Shown: piece by piece, positions 9,357 through 18,796 of the stretch
How positions within the stretch are numbered: the first letter of the stretch is position 1
Layout of the letters: every line of letters begins with the position of its first letter
Translations under genes and position numbers: made by a program
Assembly: GCF_015668195.1 (NCBI RefSeq)
Contig: NZ_JADPFC010000010.1
Location: 1-57,676, forward strand
Direction: 5' to 3'
DNA: 57,676 nucleotides
Source of the DNA: Romboutsia_C sp015668195
GTDB taxonomy: Bacteria; Bacillota; Clostridia; Peptostreptococcales; Peptostreptococcaceae
Notes under the pieces: model-generated
Seen by the model: the letters and a program-made list of their open reading frames with translations, nothing else
What the model was told of the DNA's origin: nothing
Database searches by the model: none

Positions 9357-10487
9357 CTATTTTTTGTATATTACTTTTCCGCAGTTTATAGTCATATGAC
9401 AGTTTATTTTTTCATCAAATATAGCTATATCTGCATCCTTTCCTATTTCTATACTACCCTTTTTATTATCTATTCCTATTGATTTGGCAGGGTTTATTGA
9501 TGCTAATTTTATAACTTTTTTCATATCTAAATTAGTATTTTTCATAAAATTATAAACCATCTTATTAAGAGGCATAACACTTCCTGCTAAACTTCCACTT
9601 TCTAATCTTGCTTGATTACTCTTAACAATAACCTTTTGACCACCTAAAGAATATTCCCCCTCTTCTAATCCACCAGCTTCTATTGAATCTGTTATAAGAA
9701 TTACCTTATCTTCACCTTTATTATTTAGTATAAATTGGAATAAATCCTTTAGTATATGTATTTCATCTGCTATAAGCTCGCAATATACATTAGTCGTAAG
9801 AGCAGCCCCTACAACCCCAGGATTTCTATGATTTAGTCCACTCATTCCATTAAATGTATGTGTTATATTACTAGCTCCCATATTTATAGCTTCTTTTGCT
9901 TCGTCATATGTAGCTTTACTATGACCTATTGATAAAACTATATCTGTGTTAGCTTTAATTTTTTTTGTAAATTCCATATCTACATCTTTTTCTGGGGCAT
10001 AAGTTATTATCTTTATTACGTCCTTGTATTTGTCTATAAATTCATAAGTTGGAGCAACTATAAACTTTTCATTTTGAGCGCCTTTATAATCTTTATTTAT
10101 AAATGGCCCTTCTAAATGAGTTCCTATTACTTGAGCTCCTTTAGTATCTTTATCCATATATTTCTTTATGGTGTCTAAAGCGTCTGTTATACTTTTTTCA
10201 TCCATAGTCATTGTTGTTGGTAAAAATGAAGTTACACCATGTCTTGCTATAGATTTAGCTATTGTACAAATAGCATCATCAGTACCATCCATTGTATCTT
10301 TTCCCATGTTGCCATGTATATGTATATCTATTAATCCAGGACATACATAATTTCCATTGACATCTATTATTTCACAATCTTTTGGTGCTTCATTAACTAT
10401 ATCGATTATCTTCTCATCAAATACTAATACTTTGTTCTCTAGTATTTGGTTTTCTAAAACTATTTTTCCATTAACTATACATTTCAT
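9357..10487 (-). CDS. nagA: N-acetylglucosamine-6-phosphate deacetylase NagA
   Basis: 376 aa from the ATG at 10487, which has AGGGG eight bases upstream; a longer GTG-initiated frame to 10496 overlaps that ribosome site and is unlikely. It removes acetate from GlcNAc-6-P to feed NagB. Amidohydrolase motifs: PGLIDIHIHG (metal-binding HxH), GTHLEGPFI (metal Glu), THTFNGMSG, and ILITDSIEAGG (catalytic Asp). It sits between nagR and nagB in one operon. Confidence 0.95.
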   Translation of the reverse strand: MKCIVNGKIVLENQILENKVLVFDEKIIDIVNEAPKDCEIIDVNGNYVCPGLIDIHIHGNMGKDTMDGTDDAICTIAKSIARHGVTSFLPTTMTMDEKSITDALDTIKKYMDKDTKGAQVIGTHLEGPFINKDYKGAQNEKFIVAPTYEFIDKYKDVIKIITYAPEKDVDMEFTKKIKANTDIVLSIGHSKATYDEAKEAINMGASNITHTFNGMSGLNHRNPGVVGAALTTNVYCELIADEIHILKDLFQFILNNKGEDKVILITDSIEAGGLEEGEYSLGGQKVIVKSNQARLESGSLAGSVMPLNKMVYNFMKNTNLDMKKVIKLASINPAKSIGIDNKKGSIEIGKDADIAIFDEKINCHMTINCGKVIYKK

Positions 10488-10498
10488 ACTTAACACCC

Positions 10499-11233
10499 CT
10501 ACTCACTTAATATTAATTCATATTGATACTTATCACTTCTAAATATAGATATTGTGTATTCTATTGGCTTTCCTTCAGTATTATATGAATTTCTTTGAAG
10601 CTTAAGCGCTAATGCTCCTTCTTCTGTATCTAATATATTAGATTCTTCTTCTGATAAAATCACTGGCTCCATAGTTTGCCTAGCTTTTGTTATCTTATAG
10701 TTATAGTTTTCACTTAGCATTTTATATAATGAATTATTATCTAACATTCCTTTAGTAAAACCTTTGCACATTTGTTCCGACAGATAAACAGTTTCTATAC
10801 CAAATGGCTCTCCATCTGTATACCTTAGTCTAACTATCTTATATACATTAGTATTTTCATCTTTTATGTTTAATTTATTTTTTATTAAGTCACTTGGTAC
10901 TTCCATTTCAAAAGATAATATATCAGTCCTTATGTTTATACCCTTTTCTTTCATTACATCTGTAAATCCTTTTACATTTGAAAACTCATATTTTTTCTTT
11001 TCCTTAGCAACAAATGTACCTTTACCTTGTACTCTATATAATATTCCTTCACTTACAAGACCCATAATCGCCTTATTAACAGTCATACGACTTACATTTT
11101 GCCTAGAACAAAGCTCTCTTTCAGGTATTATAGCATCCCCTTCTTTTAATTCTCCATCTTCTATCATTTTTCTAATTATAGAACTTAATTGTATGTGAAG
11201 TGGAGTGGTAATATTTTTATCTACTATTTCCAT
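10499..11233 (-). CDS. nagR: GntR/HutC-family repressor of amino-sugar genes (NagR/YvoA-like)
   Basis: 244 aa from the ATG at 11233 (GGTGG six bases upstream; a GTG at 11245 is the alternative). N-terminal winged helix (about 12-75, GDAIIPERELCSRQNVSRMTVNKAI) and a C-terminal UTRA ligand domain. In B. subtilis, NagR/YvoA binds GlcN-6-P or GlcNAc-6-P and releases DNA. As first gene before nagA-nagB, and with a GT-N-TA-N-AC palindrome at its promoter, it most likely represses its own operon. Confidence 0.9.
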   Translation of the reverse strand: MEIVDKNITTPLHIQLSSIIRKMIEDGELKEGDAIIPERELCSRQNVSRMTVNKAIMGLVSEGILYRVQGKGTFVAKEKKKYEFSNVKGFTDVMKEKGINIRTDILSFEMEVPSDLIKNKLNIKDENTNVYKIVRLRYTDGEPFGIETVYLSEQMCKGFTKGMLDNNSLYKMLSENYNYKITKARQTMEPVILSEEESNILDTEEGALALKLQRNSYNTEGKPIEYTISIFRSDKYQYELILSE

Positions 11234-11269
11234 ATTTTCCACCACTCTTTTTTTGTTATAATATTTATT

Positions 11270-11283
11270 TTGGTATATACCAA
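11270..11283. promoter_or_regulatory. GntR/HutC-type operator of the nag operon
   Basis: A perfect 14-bp palindrome TTGGTATATACCAA whose core fits the HutC-subfamily GT-N-TA-N-AC consensus. It lies just downstream of the proposed -10, covering the transcription start, where a bound repressor would block initiation. Confidence 0.75.
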
Positions 11284-11312
11284 TTGTACTTTATTTCTAT
11301 CTATCTATTCAA
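11283..11312 (-). promoter_or_regulatory. Promoter of the nagR-nagA-nagB operon
   Basis: Minus strand: -35 TTGAAT (11307-11312), 18-bp spacer, -10 TACAAT (11283-11288). It abuts the operator palindrome. Moderate match to sigma-A. Confidence 0.5.
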
Positions 11313-11437
11313 TAGTTTATTTAAATTTTGCATAAAATATTTTTAAGTATATACAATGACAAATTTAAAATAAATCATTATACGATATAAATAATCTTTT
11401 TGTATCATGCTCTTTACATGTTATATGTAATATTTTG

Positions 11438-11466
11438 TTTAACATGTGTGCTTTCTATGGTATTAT
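11438..11466 (+). promoter_or_regulatory. Candidate promoter of the cvfB-like gene
   Basis: Plus strand: TTTAAC (11438-11443), 17 bp, TATTAT (11461-11466), about 100 bp upstream of the TTG start. The rest of 11289-11570 is AT-rich with no other recognisable element. Confidence 0.45.
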
Positions 11467-11570
11467 ATTAAGATACACCATTAAACTTACATATTTTAAC
11501 TTTAATAAAAGCATAGTATTTAATTATTTTAATCGTATATATTAAATCAAATTTAAGGAGATGATAAAAC

Positions 11571-12413
11571 TTGATAAAAATAGGTGATTTCAATAAACTT
11601 GAAGTTAAGAGAGAAACAAACTTTGGTTATTTTTTAGATGGAAAAACATCTAATTCAAAGGATGACATTTTACTTCATAAAAGATTTATAGGACATAACA
11701 AAATAGAACTTGGAGATGTAGTAAATGCATTTATCTATATAGATTCAGAAGGTAGACGTACAGCTACACTTATACCTCCTAAAGGTAAGGTAGATGAAAT
11801 ATGCTATTTAAAAGTTGTTACTCATACTAAAATAGGTAGCTTTATAGATATTGGTCTTCCAAAGGATATATTAGTCCCTTTTAAAGCCAAAACTTATGAT
11901 TTAGAAAAGGGCAATAGATATTTATTCAATATATATCTTGATAAAACAGGTAGACTTGCTGCTACAACAGATATAGACAGTTTATTAACAACAGACCATA
12001 ATTATAATATAGGAGATACAGTTTCTGGTATAGTTTACGGATTCCAAACTAATAATAGTGCTATGGTATGTGTAGATAATAAATATGCTGCTGTTATACT
12101 TGCTAATGAATACTTTACAGATTTAAAACACGGAGATAAACTTGAAAATCTAAGGGTTATAAAGATTTACGAAGATGGAAAATTAGGACTTACTCCTAGA
12201 CAAGAAAGAAAAAATGAACTAGATTCTCTTGAATGTCAAATAATAGATTATTTAAAGAGTAATGATGGTCATATGAGTTTCAATGATAAGAGTTCTCCAG
12301 AAGATATATCAAAAGTATTTAAAAGTAGTAAGAAAAACTTTAAACGTGCTCTTGGAGTACTAATGAAAAAAGATTATATCTATCAAAACGAAAATGGAAC
12401 ATATTTAAAGTAA
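11571..12413 (+). CDS. S1-domain RNA-binding protein, CvfB family
   Basis: 280 aa, the usual CvfB length. Several OB-fold/S1 modules (about 1-210; DVVNAFIYIDSEGRRTATLIPP, KVVTHTKIGSFIDIGLPKDILVPF, GDTVSGIVYGFQTNNSAMVCVD) are followed by a C-terminal winged helix (about 225-280). Family members in staphylococci and streptococci bind RNA and influence virulence gene expression; the role here is only inferred. The start is TTG, ten bases after AAGGAG. It stands alone on the plus strand. Confidence 0.88.
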   Translation: MIKIGDFNKLEVKRETNFGYFLDGKTSNSKDDILLHKRFIGHNKIELGDVVNAFIYIDSEGRRTATLIPPKGKVDEICYLKVVTHTKIGSFIDIGLPKDILVPFKAKTYDLEKGNRYLFNIYLDKTGRLAATTDIDSLLTTDHNYNIGDTVSGIVYGFQTNNSAMVCVDNKYAAVILANEYFTDLKHGDKLENLRVIKIYEDGKLGLTPRQERKNELDSLECQIIDYLKSNDGHMSFNDKSSPEDISKVFKSSKKNFKRALGVLMKKDYIYQNENGTYLK

Positions 12414-12433
12414 AAATATTTTTATAAATATTT

Positions 12434-12467
12434 AAAATGGAGTTTACTTAATTGTAAACTCCATTTT
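12434..12467. terminator. Bidirectional terminator between cvfB-like gene and malic enzyme
   Basis: A perfect 14-bp stem (AAAATGGAGTTTAC / GTAAACTCCATTTT) with a 6-nt loop and U-rich tails both ways, placed between convergent genes. Confidence 0.9.
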
Positions 12468-12470
12468 CTA

Positions 12471-13649
12471 TTATATTCTATTAACTTTAGTTTTTATAGC
12501 AGCTTCCTTAACAGCATTTGCCACATTCTTAGTAACATCTTTATTGAATGGATCTGGTATTATATTTTCAGAAGATATTTCTTCTTCTCTTATTGTATTT
12601 GCTATTGCATATGCTGCTGCTATTTTCATTTCTTCGTTTATATCACTAGCCCTAACATCTAATGCCCCTCTAAATACACCTGGAAATGCTAATACATTGT
12701 TTACTTGATTAGGGAAATCTGATCTTCCTGTTCCAACTACAAGTGCACCTCCTGCCTTAGCTTCATCTGGCATTATTTCAGGTATTGGATTTGCCATAGC
12801 TAAAACCATAGACTTATCTGCCATAGTTTTTATATCGTCTTTATCTAATAAATTTGGTGCAGATACACCTATAAATACATCTTTACCATTAATAACCTCT
12901 TTTAAAGTTCCTCTTTCATTTCTAATGTTTGTTATATCTAGCATATCTTTTTGTGCCCAGTTTAGATTATCCATTTCTTCATTTATAGCACCATATTCAT
13001 TACAGAATATTACATTTTTAACATTCATACTTAATAGTATCTTTCCTATAGCCAAACCAGCAGCTCCTGGTCCATTTATTACTATTTCTAAATCCCCTAT
13101 ATTTTTGCCAGATAATTTTGAGTAATTTATTACAGCTGATGCAACAACTATAGCCGTACCATGCTGGTCATCATGAAATACAGGTATATCCATTTCTTTT
13201 TTTAATCTTGATTCTATTTCAAAACATCTAGGAGAGCTTATATCTTCTAAGTTTATTCCTCCAAATACTGGCTCCATTAATTTTATAGTATTTACTATTT
13301 CATCTACATCATTTGTTTTAAGACATATAGGAAATGAATCTACATCAGCAAATTCTTTAAATAGTATAGCTTTTCCCTCCATAACAGGTATAGATGCTTC
13401 TGCCCCTATATTTCCAAGTCCTAAAACAGCACTTCCATCACTAACTACCGCAACAGTATTTCCTTTTGATGTATATCTATAAACATCATCTTTATTTTTA
13501 TGTATTTCTTGACAAGGTCTAGCAACACCTGGAGTGTATGCTACTGCTAATTCATCTCTATTTTCTACTTTTACCTTACTTACTACACTTATTTTCCCTT
13601 TGTTTTCTTCGTGCATTTTTAAAGCTAATTGTGCATAATCTTTAGACAT
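12471..13649 (-). CDS. NAD(P)-dependent malic enzyme (oxaloacetate-decarboxylating type)
   Basis: 392 aa, the short bacterial form. It converts malate to pyruvate and CO2 with NAD(P) reduction. N-terminal malic domain with YTPGVARPC, SDGSAVLGLGNIG and VFHDDQHGTA (metal-binding Asp), then a Rossmann NAD domain (INGPGAAGLAIGKILL). It follows the two fumarate hydratase subunits 17 bp downstream, so fumarate to malate to pyruvate is encoded as one unit. Cofactor preference is not decidable here. Confidence 0.95.
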   Translation of the reverse strand: MSKDYAQLALKMHEENKGKISVVSKVKVENRDELAVAYTPGVARPCQEIHKNKDDVYRYTSKGNTVAVVSDGSAVLGLGNIGAEASIPVMEGKAILFKEFADVDSFPICLKTNDVDEIVNTIKLMEPVFGGINLEDISSPRCFEIESRLKKEMDIPVFHDDQHGTAIVVASAVINYSKLSGKNIGDLEIVINGPGAAGLAIGKILLSMNVKNVIFCNEYGAINEEMDNLNWAQKDMLDITNIRNERGTLKEVINGKDVFIGVSAPNLLDKDDIKTMADKSMVLAMANPIPEIMPDEAKAGGALVVGTGRSDFPNQVNNVLAFPGVFRGALDVRASDINEEMKIAAAYAIANTIREEEISSENIIPDPFNKDVTKNVANAVKEAAIKTKVNRI

Positions 13650-13665
13650 ATTCTACCTCCATGTT

Positions 13666-14214
13666 TTATCTTTTACAATAACGTTTTCTACCTTTTTCGT
13701 ATATATTTTCACCATAACTATCTATAGCTACAATCAATTGCAAATCTTCGATTTCTAATCTTCTTATTGCCTCTGCACCTAAATCATCATAAGCTATGAC
13801 TTCACAAGATTTTATAGAATTTGATATATAAGCACCTGCACCACCTATAGCTGCAAAATATACAGCCTTATGTTTTTTTATACCTTCTATTACATCTTCA
13901 CTTCTTTTTCCTTTTCCAATCATAACCTTAAGACCTCTTTCTAATAGAGGAATAGTTAAGTCATCCATTCTATAACTTGTAGTTGGCCCTGCTGAACCTA
14001 TTACTTCATTTGGTTTATTTGGAGTTGGTCCAACATAGTATATAGCCTGTCCACATATATCAAAAGGCATTTTTTCTTTTCTTTCTATAGTTTCAATAAG
14101 TCTTTTATGAGCAGCATCTCTTGCAGTATATATAGTTCCACTTAAACTTACTACATCTCCACACCTCAACTTGATTATTTCTTCATTGGATAACGACATA
14201 TTTAATTTAATCAT
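13666..14214 (-). CDS. fumB: Fumarate hydratase class I, beta subunit (FumB/TtdB-like)
   Basis: 182 aa, the expected size of the C-terminal half of class I fumarases when the enzyme is split. It shows GDVVSLSGTIYTARDAAHKRL and GSAGPTTSYRMD, conserved around the substrate site. With the alpha subunit it forms an oxygen-sensitive [4Fe-4S] hydro-lyase. The ribosome site is AGGGGTG. L-tartrate dehydratase is the alternative; the neighbouring malic enzyme favours fumarase. Confidence 0.93.
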   Translation of the reverse strand: MIKLNMSLSNEEIIKLRCGDVVSLSGTIYTARDAAHKRLIETIERKEKMPFDICGQAIYYVGPTPNKPNEVIGSAGPTTSYRMDDLTIPLLERGLKVMIGKGKRSEDVIEGIKKHKAVYFAAIGGAGAYISNSIKSCEVIAYDDLGAEAIRRLEIEDLQLIVAIDSYGENIYEKGRKRYCKR

Positions 14215-14223
14215 AAATCACCC

Positions 14224-15063
14224 CTATATTATAACTTTTTTATGTCTTGAAGCATGACAGTTTATATTAACTACAACAGGAAGACCTGCTATATGAGTTG
14301 GAAATGTTTCTATATTTACAGAAAGAGCTGTTGTATTTCCACCTAAACCTTGTGGCCCTATTCCCAATTTATTAATTTCTGTTAATAATTCCATCTCTAA
14401 TTCTGCTATAAATCTATCTTCATTATGTTCTCCAATATTTCTAAGTAAAGCCTTTTTTGATATTTGAGCACACTTATCTATAGTACCACCTACACCAACA
14501 CCTACAACTATAGGTGGACATGGATTAGGACCAGCCTCTGATACTGTATTTATTATAAATTCTTTTATTCCATTTATACCATCAGATGGCTTTAACATCT
14601 TCATTTTACTCATATTTTCACTACCAAAACCTTTAGGAGCAAATTCAATTTCTATTTTATCTCCTTTTATCATTTCATAGTGTATTATGGCTGGAGTATT
14701 ATCTTTTGTGTTAACTCTATTTATAGGATCTACTACGGATTTCCTAAGGTATCCTTCTTCATATCCTTGTCTAACACCTTCATTTATAGCAACTTCTATT
14801 GTATCTCCACTTATTAGTACTTCTTGACCTAGCTTTACAAAAAACACCGCCATACCAGTATCTTGGCATATTGGTATATTTTTTTTACTTGCCACTTGTA
14901 TATTTTCTAAAAGCACATGTAATATATTTTTTCCTAATTCACTTTCCTCTTTTTCTAGATTTTTATGTATAGCACATACAACATCTTGCCCCAAATTTAT
15001 GTTAGCATCTATACACATCTTTTTTACTTCTTCTGTAATTTTATGAGATTTAATTTCTCTCAC
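14224..15063 (-). CDS. fumA: Fumarate hydratase class I, alpha subunit (FumA/TtdA-like)
   Basis: 279 aa from a GTG at 15063 (VREIKSHKITEEV), with GGGGTG nine bases upstream; the frame opens further to 15120 but that ATG has no ribosome site and adds residues foreign to the family. Iron-sulfur ligands are visible in PICQDTGM, PNPCPPIVVGVGVGG and the late VNINCHASRHK. It hydrates fumarate to L-malate with the beta subunit encoded ten bases downstream. Confidence 0.93.
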   Translation of the reverse strand: MREIKSHKITEEVKKMCIDANINLGQDVVCAIHKNLEKEESELGKNILHVLLENIQVASKKNIPICQDTGMAVFFVKLGQEVLISGDTIEVAINEGVRQGYEEGYLRKSVVDPINRVNTKDNTPAIIHYEMIKGDKIEIEFAPKGFGSENMSKMKMLKPSDGINGIKEFIINTVSEAGPNPCPPIVVGVGVGGTIDKCAQISKKALLRNIGEHNEDRFIAELEMELLTEINKLGIGPQGLGGNTTALSVNIETFPTHIAGLPVVVNINCHASRHKKVII

Positions 15064-15235
15064 TCGAACATACACCCCATTTTTATTTAAAATATTCGTA
15101 ATATAATTAAACTTTATCATTTATTACAAATTTTAACAATACATAGCTTATATTTTGATTATTTTAATATTATGTATAAAATGTAATTATTTGTTAATCA
15201 TATAATATACAAATTATTTTTTTGGAGGTATAACT

Positions 15236-15448
15236 ATGGATATGTTATATAATATAGCTCTTATACTAGTTATTATTGGTGCTATAAATTGGGGTCTAGT
15301 AAGTATCGCTAATTTTGATTTAGTTGCAGCAATTTGTGCTGGTGGAGGTAGATTTGGTAATATAAATACTTTAAGCAAAATAGTATATGGATTAGTAGGA
15401 CTTTCAGGAATTTATATAGCAATAGATTACTTTATGGCTATGATGTAA
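15236..15448 (+). CDS. DUF378 small membrane protein (YuzA-like)
   Basis: 70 aa with two hydrophobic helices. It carries the DUF378 hallmark GAINWGLVSIANFDLV, followed by a glycine-rich turn and a second helix. The function of the family is unknown; it is common in clostridia and bacilli. Strong ribosome site GGAGG seven bases before ATG. Single gene with its own terminator. Confidence 0.88.
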   Translation: MDMLYNIALILVIIGAINWGLVSIANFDLVAAICAGGGRFGNINTLSKIVYGLVGLSGIYIAIDYFMAMM

Positions 15449-15495
15449 AGTTTTATATTTACCTAATTTTAATAAAAACATAATTTTATATAAAA

Positions 15496-15525
15496 TAAAA
15501 AAGAGGGTATATACCCTCTTTTTTA
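15496..15525. terminator. Bidirectional terminator between DUF378 gene and ybaK
   Basis: Perfect palindrome AAAGAGGGTATATACCCTCT with A/T flanks, between convergent genes. Confidence 0.9.
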
Positions 15526-16002
15526 TTTTATAATATCTCTAAACTCTAAATTAGTTATATCTTTTAAATCTTTCGGTGAAATCTCTACTTGATAACCTAT
15601 TTTACCAGCACTAACTATAATATTATCAAGTTCTTTTGCACTTTCATTTAGAAAAGTTTTATAAAGTTTTTTCATACCTATAGGTGAACATCCACCTCTT
15701 ATATATCCTGTAAATTTATTTATATCATTTACATTAATCATCTCTACACTTTTTTCATTAGCTACTTTTGCTGCTTTTTTTAAGTCTAAATGTTCATTTA
15801 CAGGTATAACATATACATATATATTTTTACTTTGAGATATAGCTACTAATGTTTTGTATACTACACTAACATCTTTACCTATCTTCTCCGCTACCTCAAC
15901 TCCGTCTACATGTTCTCCTTTTTTAAATTCATAAGAGTACATATTATATTTTACTTTTTTAGAGTCTAGTATTCTACATACATTAGTTTTTATCTTACTC
16001 AC
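15523..16002 (-). CDS. ybaK: Cys-tRNA(Pro)/Cys-tRNA deacylase YbaK/EbsC
   Basis: 159 aa, typical length. YbaK domain with the conserved Lys in VYKTLVA and the GGCSPIGMKK loop. Family members hydrolyse Cys mischarged on tRNA(Pro), a proofreading role in translation. The start is GTG with GGGAG upstream, directly behind the aminopeptidase gene (3-bp gap), so the two are probably co-transcribed. Confidence 0.93.
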   Translation of the reverse strand: MSKIKTNVCRILDSKKVKYNMYSYEFKKGEHVDGVEVAEKIGKDVSVVYKTLVAISQSKNIYVYVIPVNEHLDLKKAAKVANEKSVEMINVNDINKFTGYIRGGCSPIGMKKLYKTFLNESAKELDNIIVSAGKIGYQVEISPKDLKDITNLEFRDIIK

Positions 16003-16005
16003 TTA

Positions 16006-17796
16006 TTATATCTCCCTTGTGTAATTTCTTAACCATTCACACTCACTTTTATTTAAGAATGGTGATATTTTATCAAATACTGCTTTATGGTAGTTATTTA
16101 AATATTTCTTTTCATCTTCTAACATTAAGCTTGCATCTACTGCATCTAAATCAATTGGTGCAAAAGTTATAACCTCAAAATCCATGAATTGTCCATATTC
16201 ATTTTTCTCAGCCTTTCTTGTAACCACTTCATTTTCTATTCTTATACCATGAGAACCTTCTATATATACACCTGGTTCATTAGTAGTTACCATACCTTCT
16301 TCAAGCACACAACTGTCATCTCTTTCTGGTACTACTCTCCATCTAAATCCATTTGGAGCTTCATGAACATTTAATACAAATCCGATACCATGACCTGTTC
16401 CACACTTATAATCTATTCCTAAATCCCAAAGCGGACCTCTAGCTAATATGTCAAGATTATACCCTCTGCATCCATATAAAAATTTAGCTTTTGATAATCT
16501 AATCATACCCCTAACTACATTTGTAAAATGAGTCTTAGCATCTCTTGTTATTTCACCTAATGCTATAGTTCTTGTTATATCTGTAGTACCATCATAATAT
16601 TGCCCACCTGAGTCTATTAAAAATAAATCTCTTGGCTCTAATTTATAGTTGCTTTCTTCTGATGCACTATAGTGCATCATAGCAGCATGTTCTCTATATG
16701 CAGCTATAGTGTTAAAACTTGGTTCTATAAATTTATCTTGTTCTCTTCTTAAGTCTTCTAGTTTTTGAGCCGCACTCATTTCAGTTATTTCTTCTTTATC
16801 TACATTAGTTTTAAGCCAATACATAAATTTAGTAAAAGCTACACCATCTTTTATATGACTATTTCTTATATTCTTTAGCTCTATTTCATTTTTTATTGAT
16901 TTAAACATAATAGTCGGGTTTTGTGTATCTATCTTTCTTACAGTTTTTGATATATTGTTATAAATAGCATAATTTACTTTATTTGAATCAAGTAATACAA
17001 CTTCTTTTTCATTTATAGTTTTAACAAATTCATATATAGAGTCGTATGGTTTAACTTGTACTTTCTCTTTATTTAATTCATTTTTTATAGTTTCATCTAA
17101 TTTTTCTTCATCTATAAATAAGTAAACTTCATCTAAAGTTATAACTGCATAAGATAATACTACTGGATTGTGTTTTATATCTTTACCTCTTATATTAAAT
17201 AACCACGCTATATCATCTAAAGTTGTTATGATATGTACACTTGCTTCTTTTTCTTTCATAGCATTTCTTACTCTATTTAACCTTTTTGAAAAACTTTCTC
17301 CTGTATATTTAACATCTAGTAAAAAAGCTTTTTCCTTTGGTAATTCCGTTCTATTTTCCCATATTTGATCTACTAAATCGTAGTTATATTCTATATCAAT
17401 ATTTTTAAATTCTAATTTATCTTTTAAATTTTTTCCTTCTTTTGCACATACTACTTTACCATCAAAACCTAGTTTTGAATCTTTTTTCATATTATCTATT
17501 AGATATTTTTCTACAGTAGGGACACCTTCTTCTCCCATTTTAAATAACTTTATAGTACTATTTTTAAGTTCATTTTCAGCCTGTATAAAATATCTTCCAT
17601 CTGTCCATAAACCTGCTTCATCTTGAGTAATTACTATTGTACCTGCTGAACCTGTAAATCCTGATATATATTCTCTTGATTTAAAGTAATCACCTACATA
17701 TTCACTTTGGTGATAATCTGAAGATGGTATTAGGTAGGCATATATCCCTTTGTCGTTCATTAACGCTCTTAATTTATTGATTCTTTCTTTTATCAT
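16006..17796 (-). CDS. Xaa-Pro aminopeptidase (M24B, long three-domain form)
   Basis: 596 aa. Two creatinase-like N-terminal domains (about 1-310) precede a pita-bread M24 catalytic domain (about 315-530) and a short C-terminal domain. Dinuclear metal ligands are visible: LIDSGGQYYDGTTDITRT (two Asp), GTGHGIGFVLNVHE (His), VTTNEPGVY (Glu) and IRIENE (Glu). It removes N-terminal residues preceding proline from peptides in the cytoplasm, fitting an amino-acid-fermenting lifestyle. ATG preceded by AAAGGAG. Confidence 0.95.
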   Translation of the reverse strand: MIKERINKLRALMNDKGIYAYLIPSSDYHQSEYVGDYFKSREYISGFTGSAGTIVITQDEAGLWTDGRYFIQAENELKNSTIKLFKMGEEGVPTVEKYLIDNMKKDSKLGFDGKVVCAKEGKNLKDKLEFKNIDIEYNYDLVDQIWENRTELPKEKAFLLDVKYTGESFSKRLNRVRNAMKEKEASVHIITTLDDIAWLFNIRGKDIKHNPVVLSYAVITLDEVYLFIDEEKLDETIKNELNKEKVQVKPYDSIYEFVKTINEKEVVLLDSNKVNYAIYNNISKTVRKIDTQNPTIMFKSIKNEIELKNIRNSHIKDGVAFTKFMYWLKTNVDKEEITEMSAAQKLEDLRREQDKFIEPSFNTIAAYREHAAMMHYSASEESNYKLEPRDLFLIDSGGQYYDGTTDITRTIALGEITRDAKTHFTNVVRGMIRLSKAKFLYGCRGYNLDILARGPLWDLGIDYKCGTGHGIGFVLNVHEAPNGFRWRVVPERDDSCVLEEGMVTTNEPGVYIEGSHGIRIENEVVTRKAEKNEYGQFMDFEVITFAPIDLDAVDASLMLEDEKKYLNNYHKAVFDKISPFLNKSECEWLRNYTREI

Positions 17797-17893
17797 AGTC
17801 TTACTCCTTTCAATTTTGGTTATCTTATGTACTATTTTAACACTATTTAGTAATTTTAACTAATTAATTTATATTATAATTTATCAAACATAA

Positions 17894-17925
17894 AATAGCC
17901 TATATGAAATTTCATATAGGCTATT
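17894..17925 (-). terminator. Terminator of the ECF transporter operon
   Basis: A perfect 16-bp inverted repeat beginning AATAGCCTATATGAAA, 40 bp past the ecfT stop, with a T-rich run on the minus strand. Confidence 0.85.
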
Positions 17926-17965
17926 ATCTATGGATTTTAAATAGTATATATCTGGCAATTTTGTA

Positions 17966-18796
17966 TTATATAAAAGGATTATAAAACCTCGACCCATCAA
18001 CTTTAATCATAAATATAGATATTAATAAAATTATTATTAACACTAATATAGATATATAATCTCTTTTTTCAAATTTTCTTCTATTAAACCAAGTACGTTT
18101 TTTGTTATTTCCAAAAGCTCTTAGCTCCATAGCTAAACTTATTTTATCTATTCTTTCTAAACTAGAGAATATCAAAGGCATAAGTATTGCTGCCGAATTT
18201 TTTATTCTTTTTGATAATTTTTCTTTTTTTGATAAATCAATTCCTCTTGCTTGCTGAGCAAAAGATATATCCTTATAGTCTCTTTGAACATCTGGTATAT
18301 ATCTAAGAGCTATTGATACTGTATATGCAGCTTTATAACTTACCCCAAGCTTATTTAATGATGCTGCAAATTCACTTGGATCCGTTGTAAGTATAAATAA
18401 AAGCGCCATAGGTATTGTTGCAAAGTATTTCAATACTACGTTTAACTCATAAAATAATTGTTCCTTTGTTATTGTATAAGGACCTATTAAATGAAGTAAA
18501 TCCGTTCTACTTCCATATATTTCTACACCTTGATATGGAGCAAATATAAATATTAAAAGCGCGTTTAGTAGCAAGAAAAATAATATAAAATAAATTACAA
18601 AAGATACTTCTTTGAATTCAATTTTTGACATTTTAAATACTACTATTCCAACAATAAAAAGTCCAAGTAAAACTCTTGTATCATATGTTATCATTGCCGC
18701 TATTGTCCAAAGTAAAAAACATATTAACTTTGTAGCCCCAGTTAACCTATGAATAGGTGAGTCTTTCTTTATATATGACAACATTTCTGTATTCAT
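17966..18796 (-). CDS. ecfT: ECF transporter transmembrane protein EcfT (CbiQ family)
   Basis: 276 aa with about five to six hydrophobic helices and the two coupling-helix ARG motifs (QQARGIDL and ELRAFG) that engage the ATPases. It is the scaffold of an energy-coupling-factor importer. It overlaps the ATPase gene by four bases (ATGA). All three parts (S, A, T) are in this operon, so it is a dedicated, not shared, ECF system. Confidence 0.92.
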   Translation of the reverse strand: MNTEMLSYIKKDSPIHRLTGATKLICFLLWTIAAMITYDTRVLLGLFIVGIVVFKMSKIEFKEVSFVIYFILFFLLLNALLIFIFAPYQGVEIYGSRTDLLHLIGPYTITKEQLFYELNVVLKYFATIPMALLFILTTDPSEFAASLNKLGVSYKAAYTVSIALRYIPDVQRDYKDISFAQQARGIDLSKKEKLSKRIKNSAAILMPLIFSSLERIDKISLAMELRAFGNNKKRTWFNRRKFEKRDYISILVLIIILLISIFMIKVDGSRFYNPFI

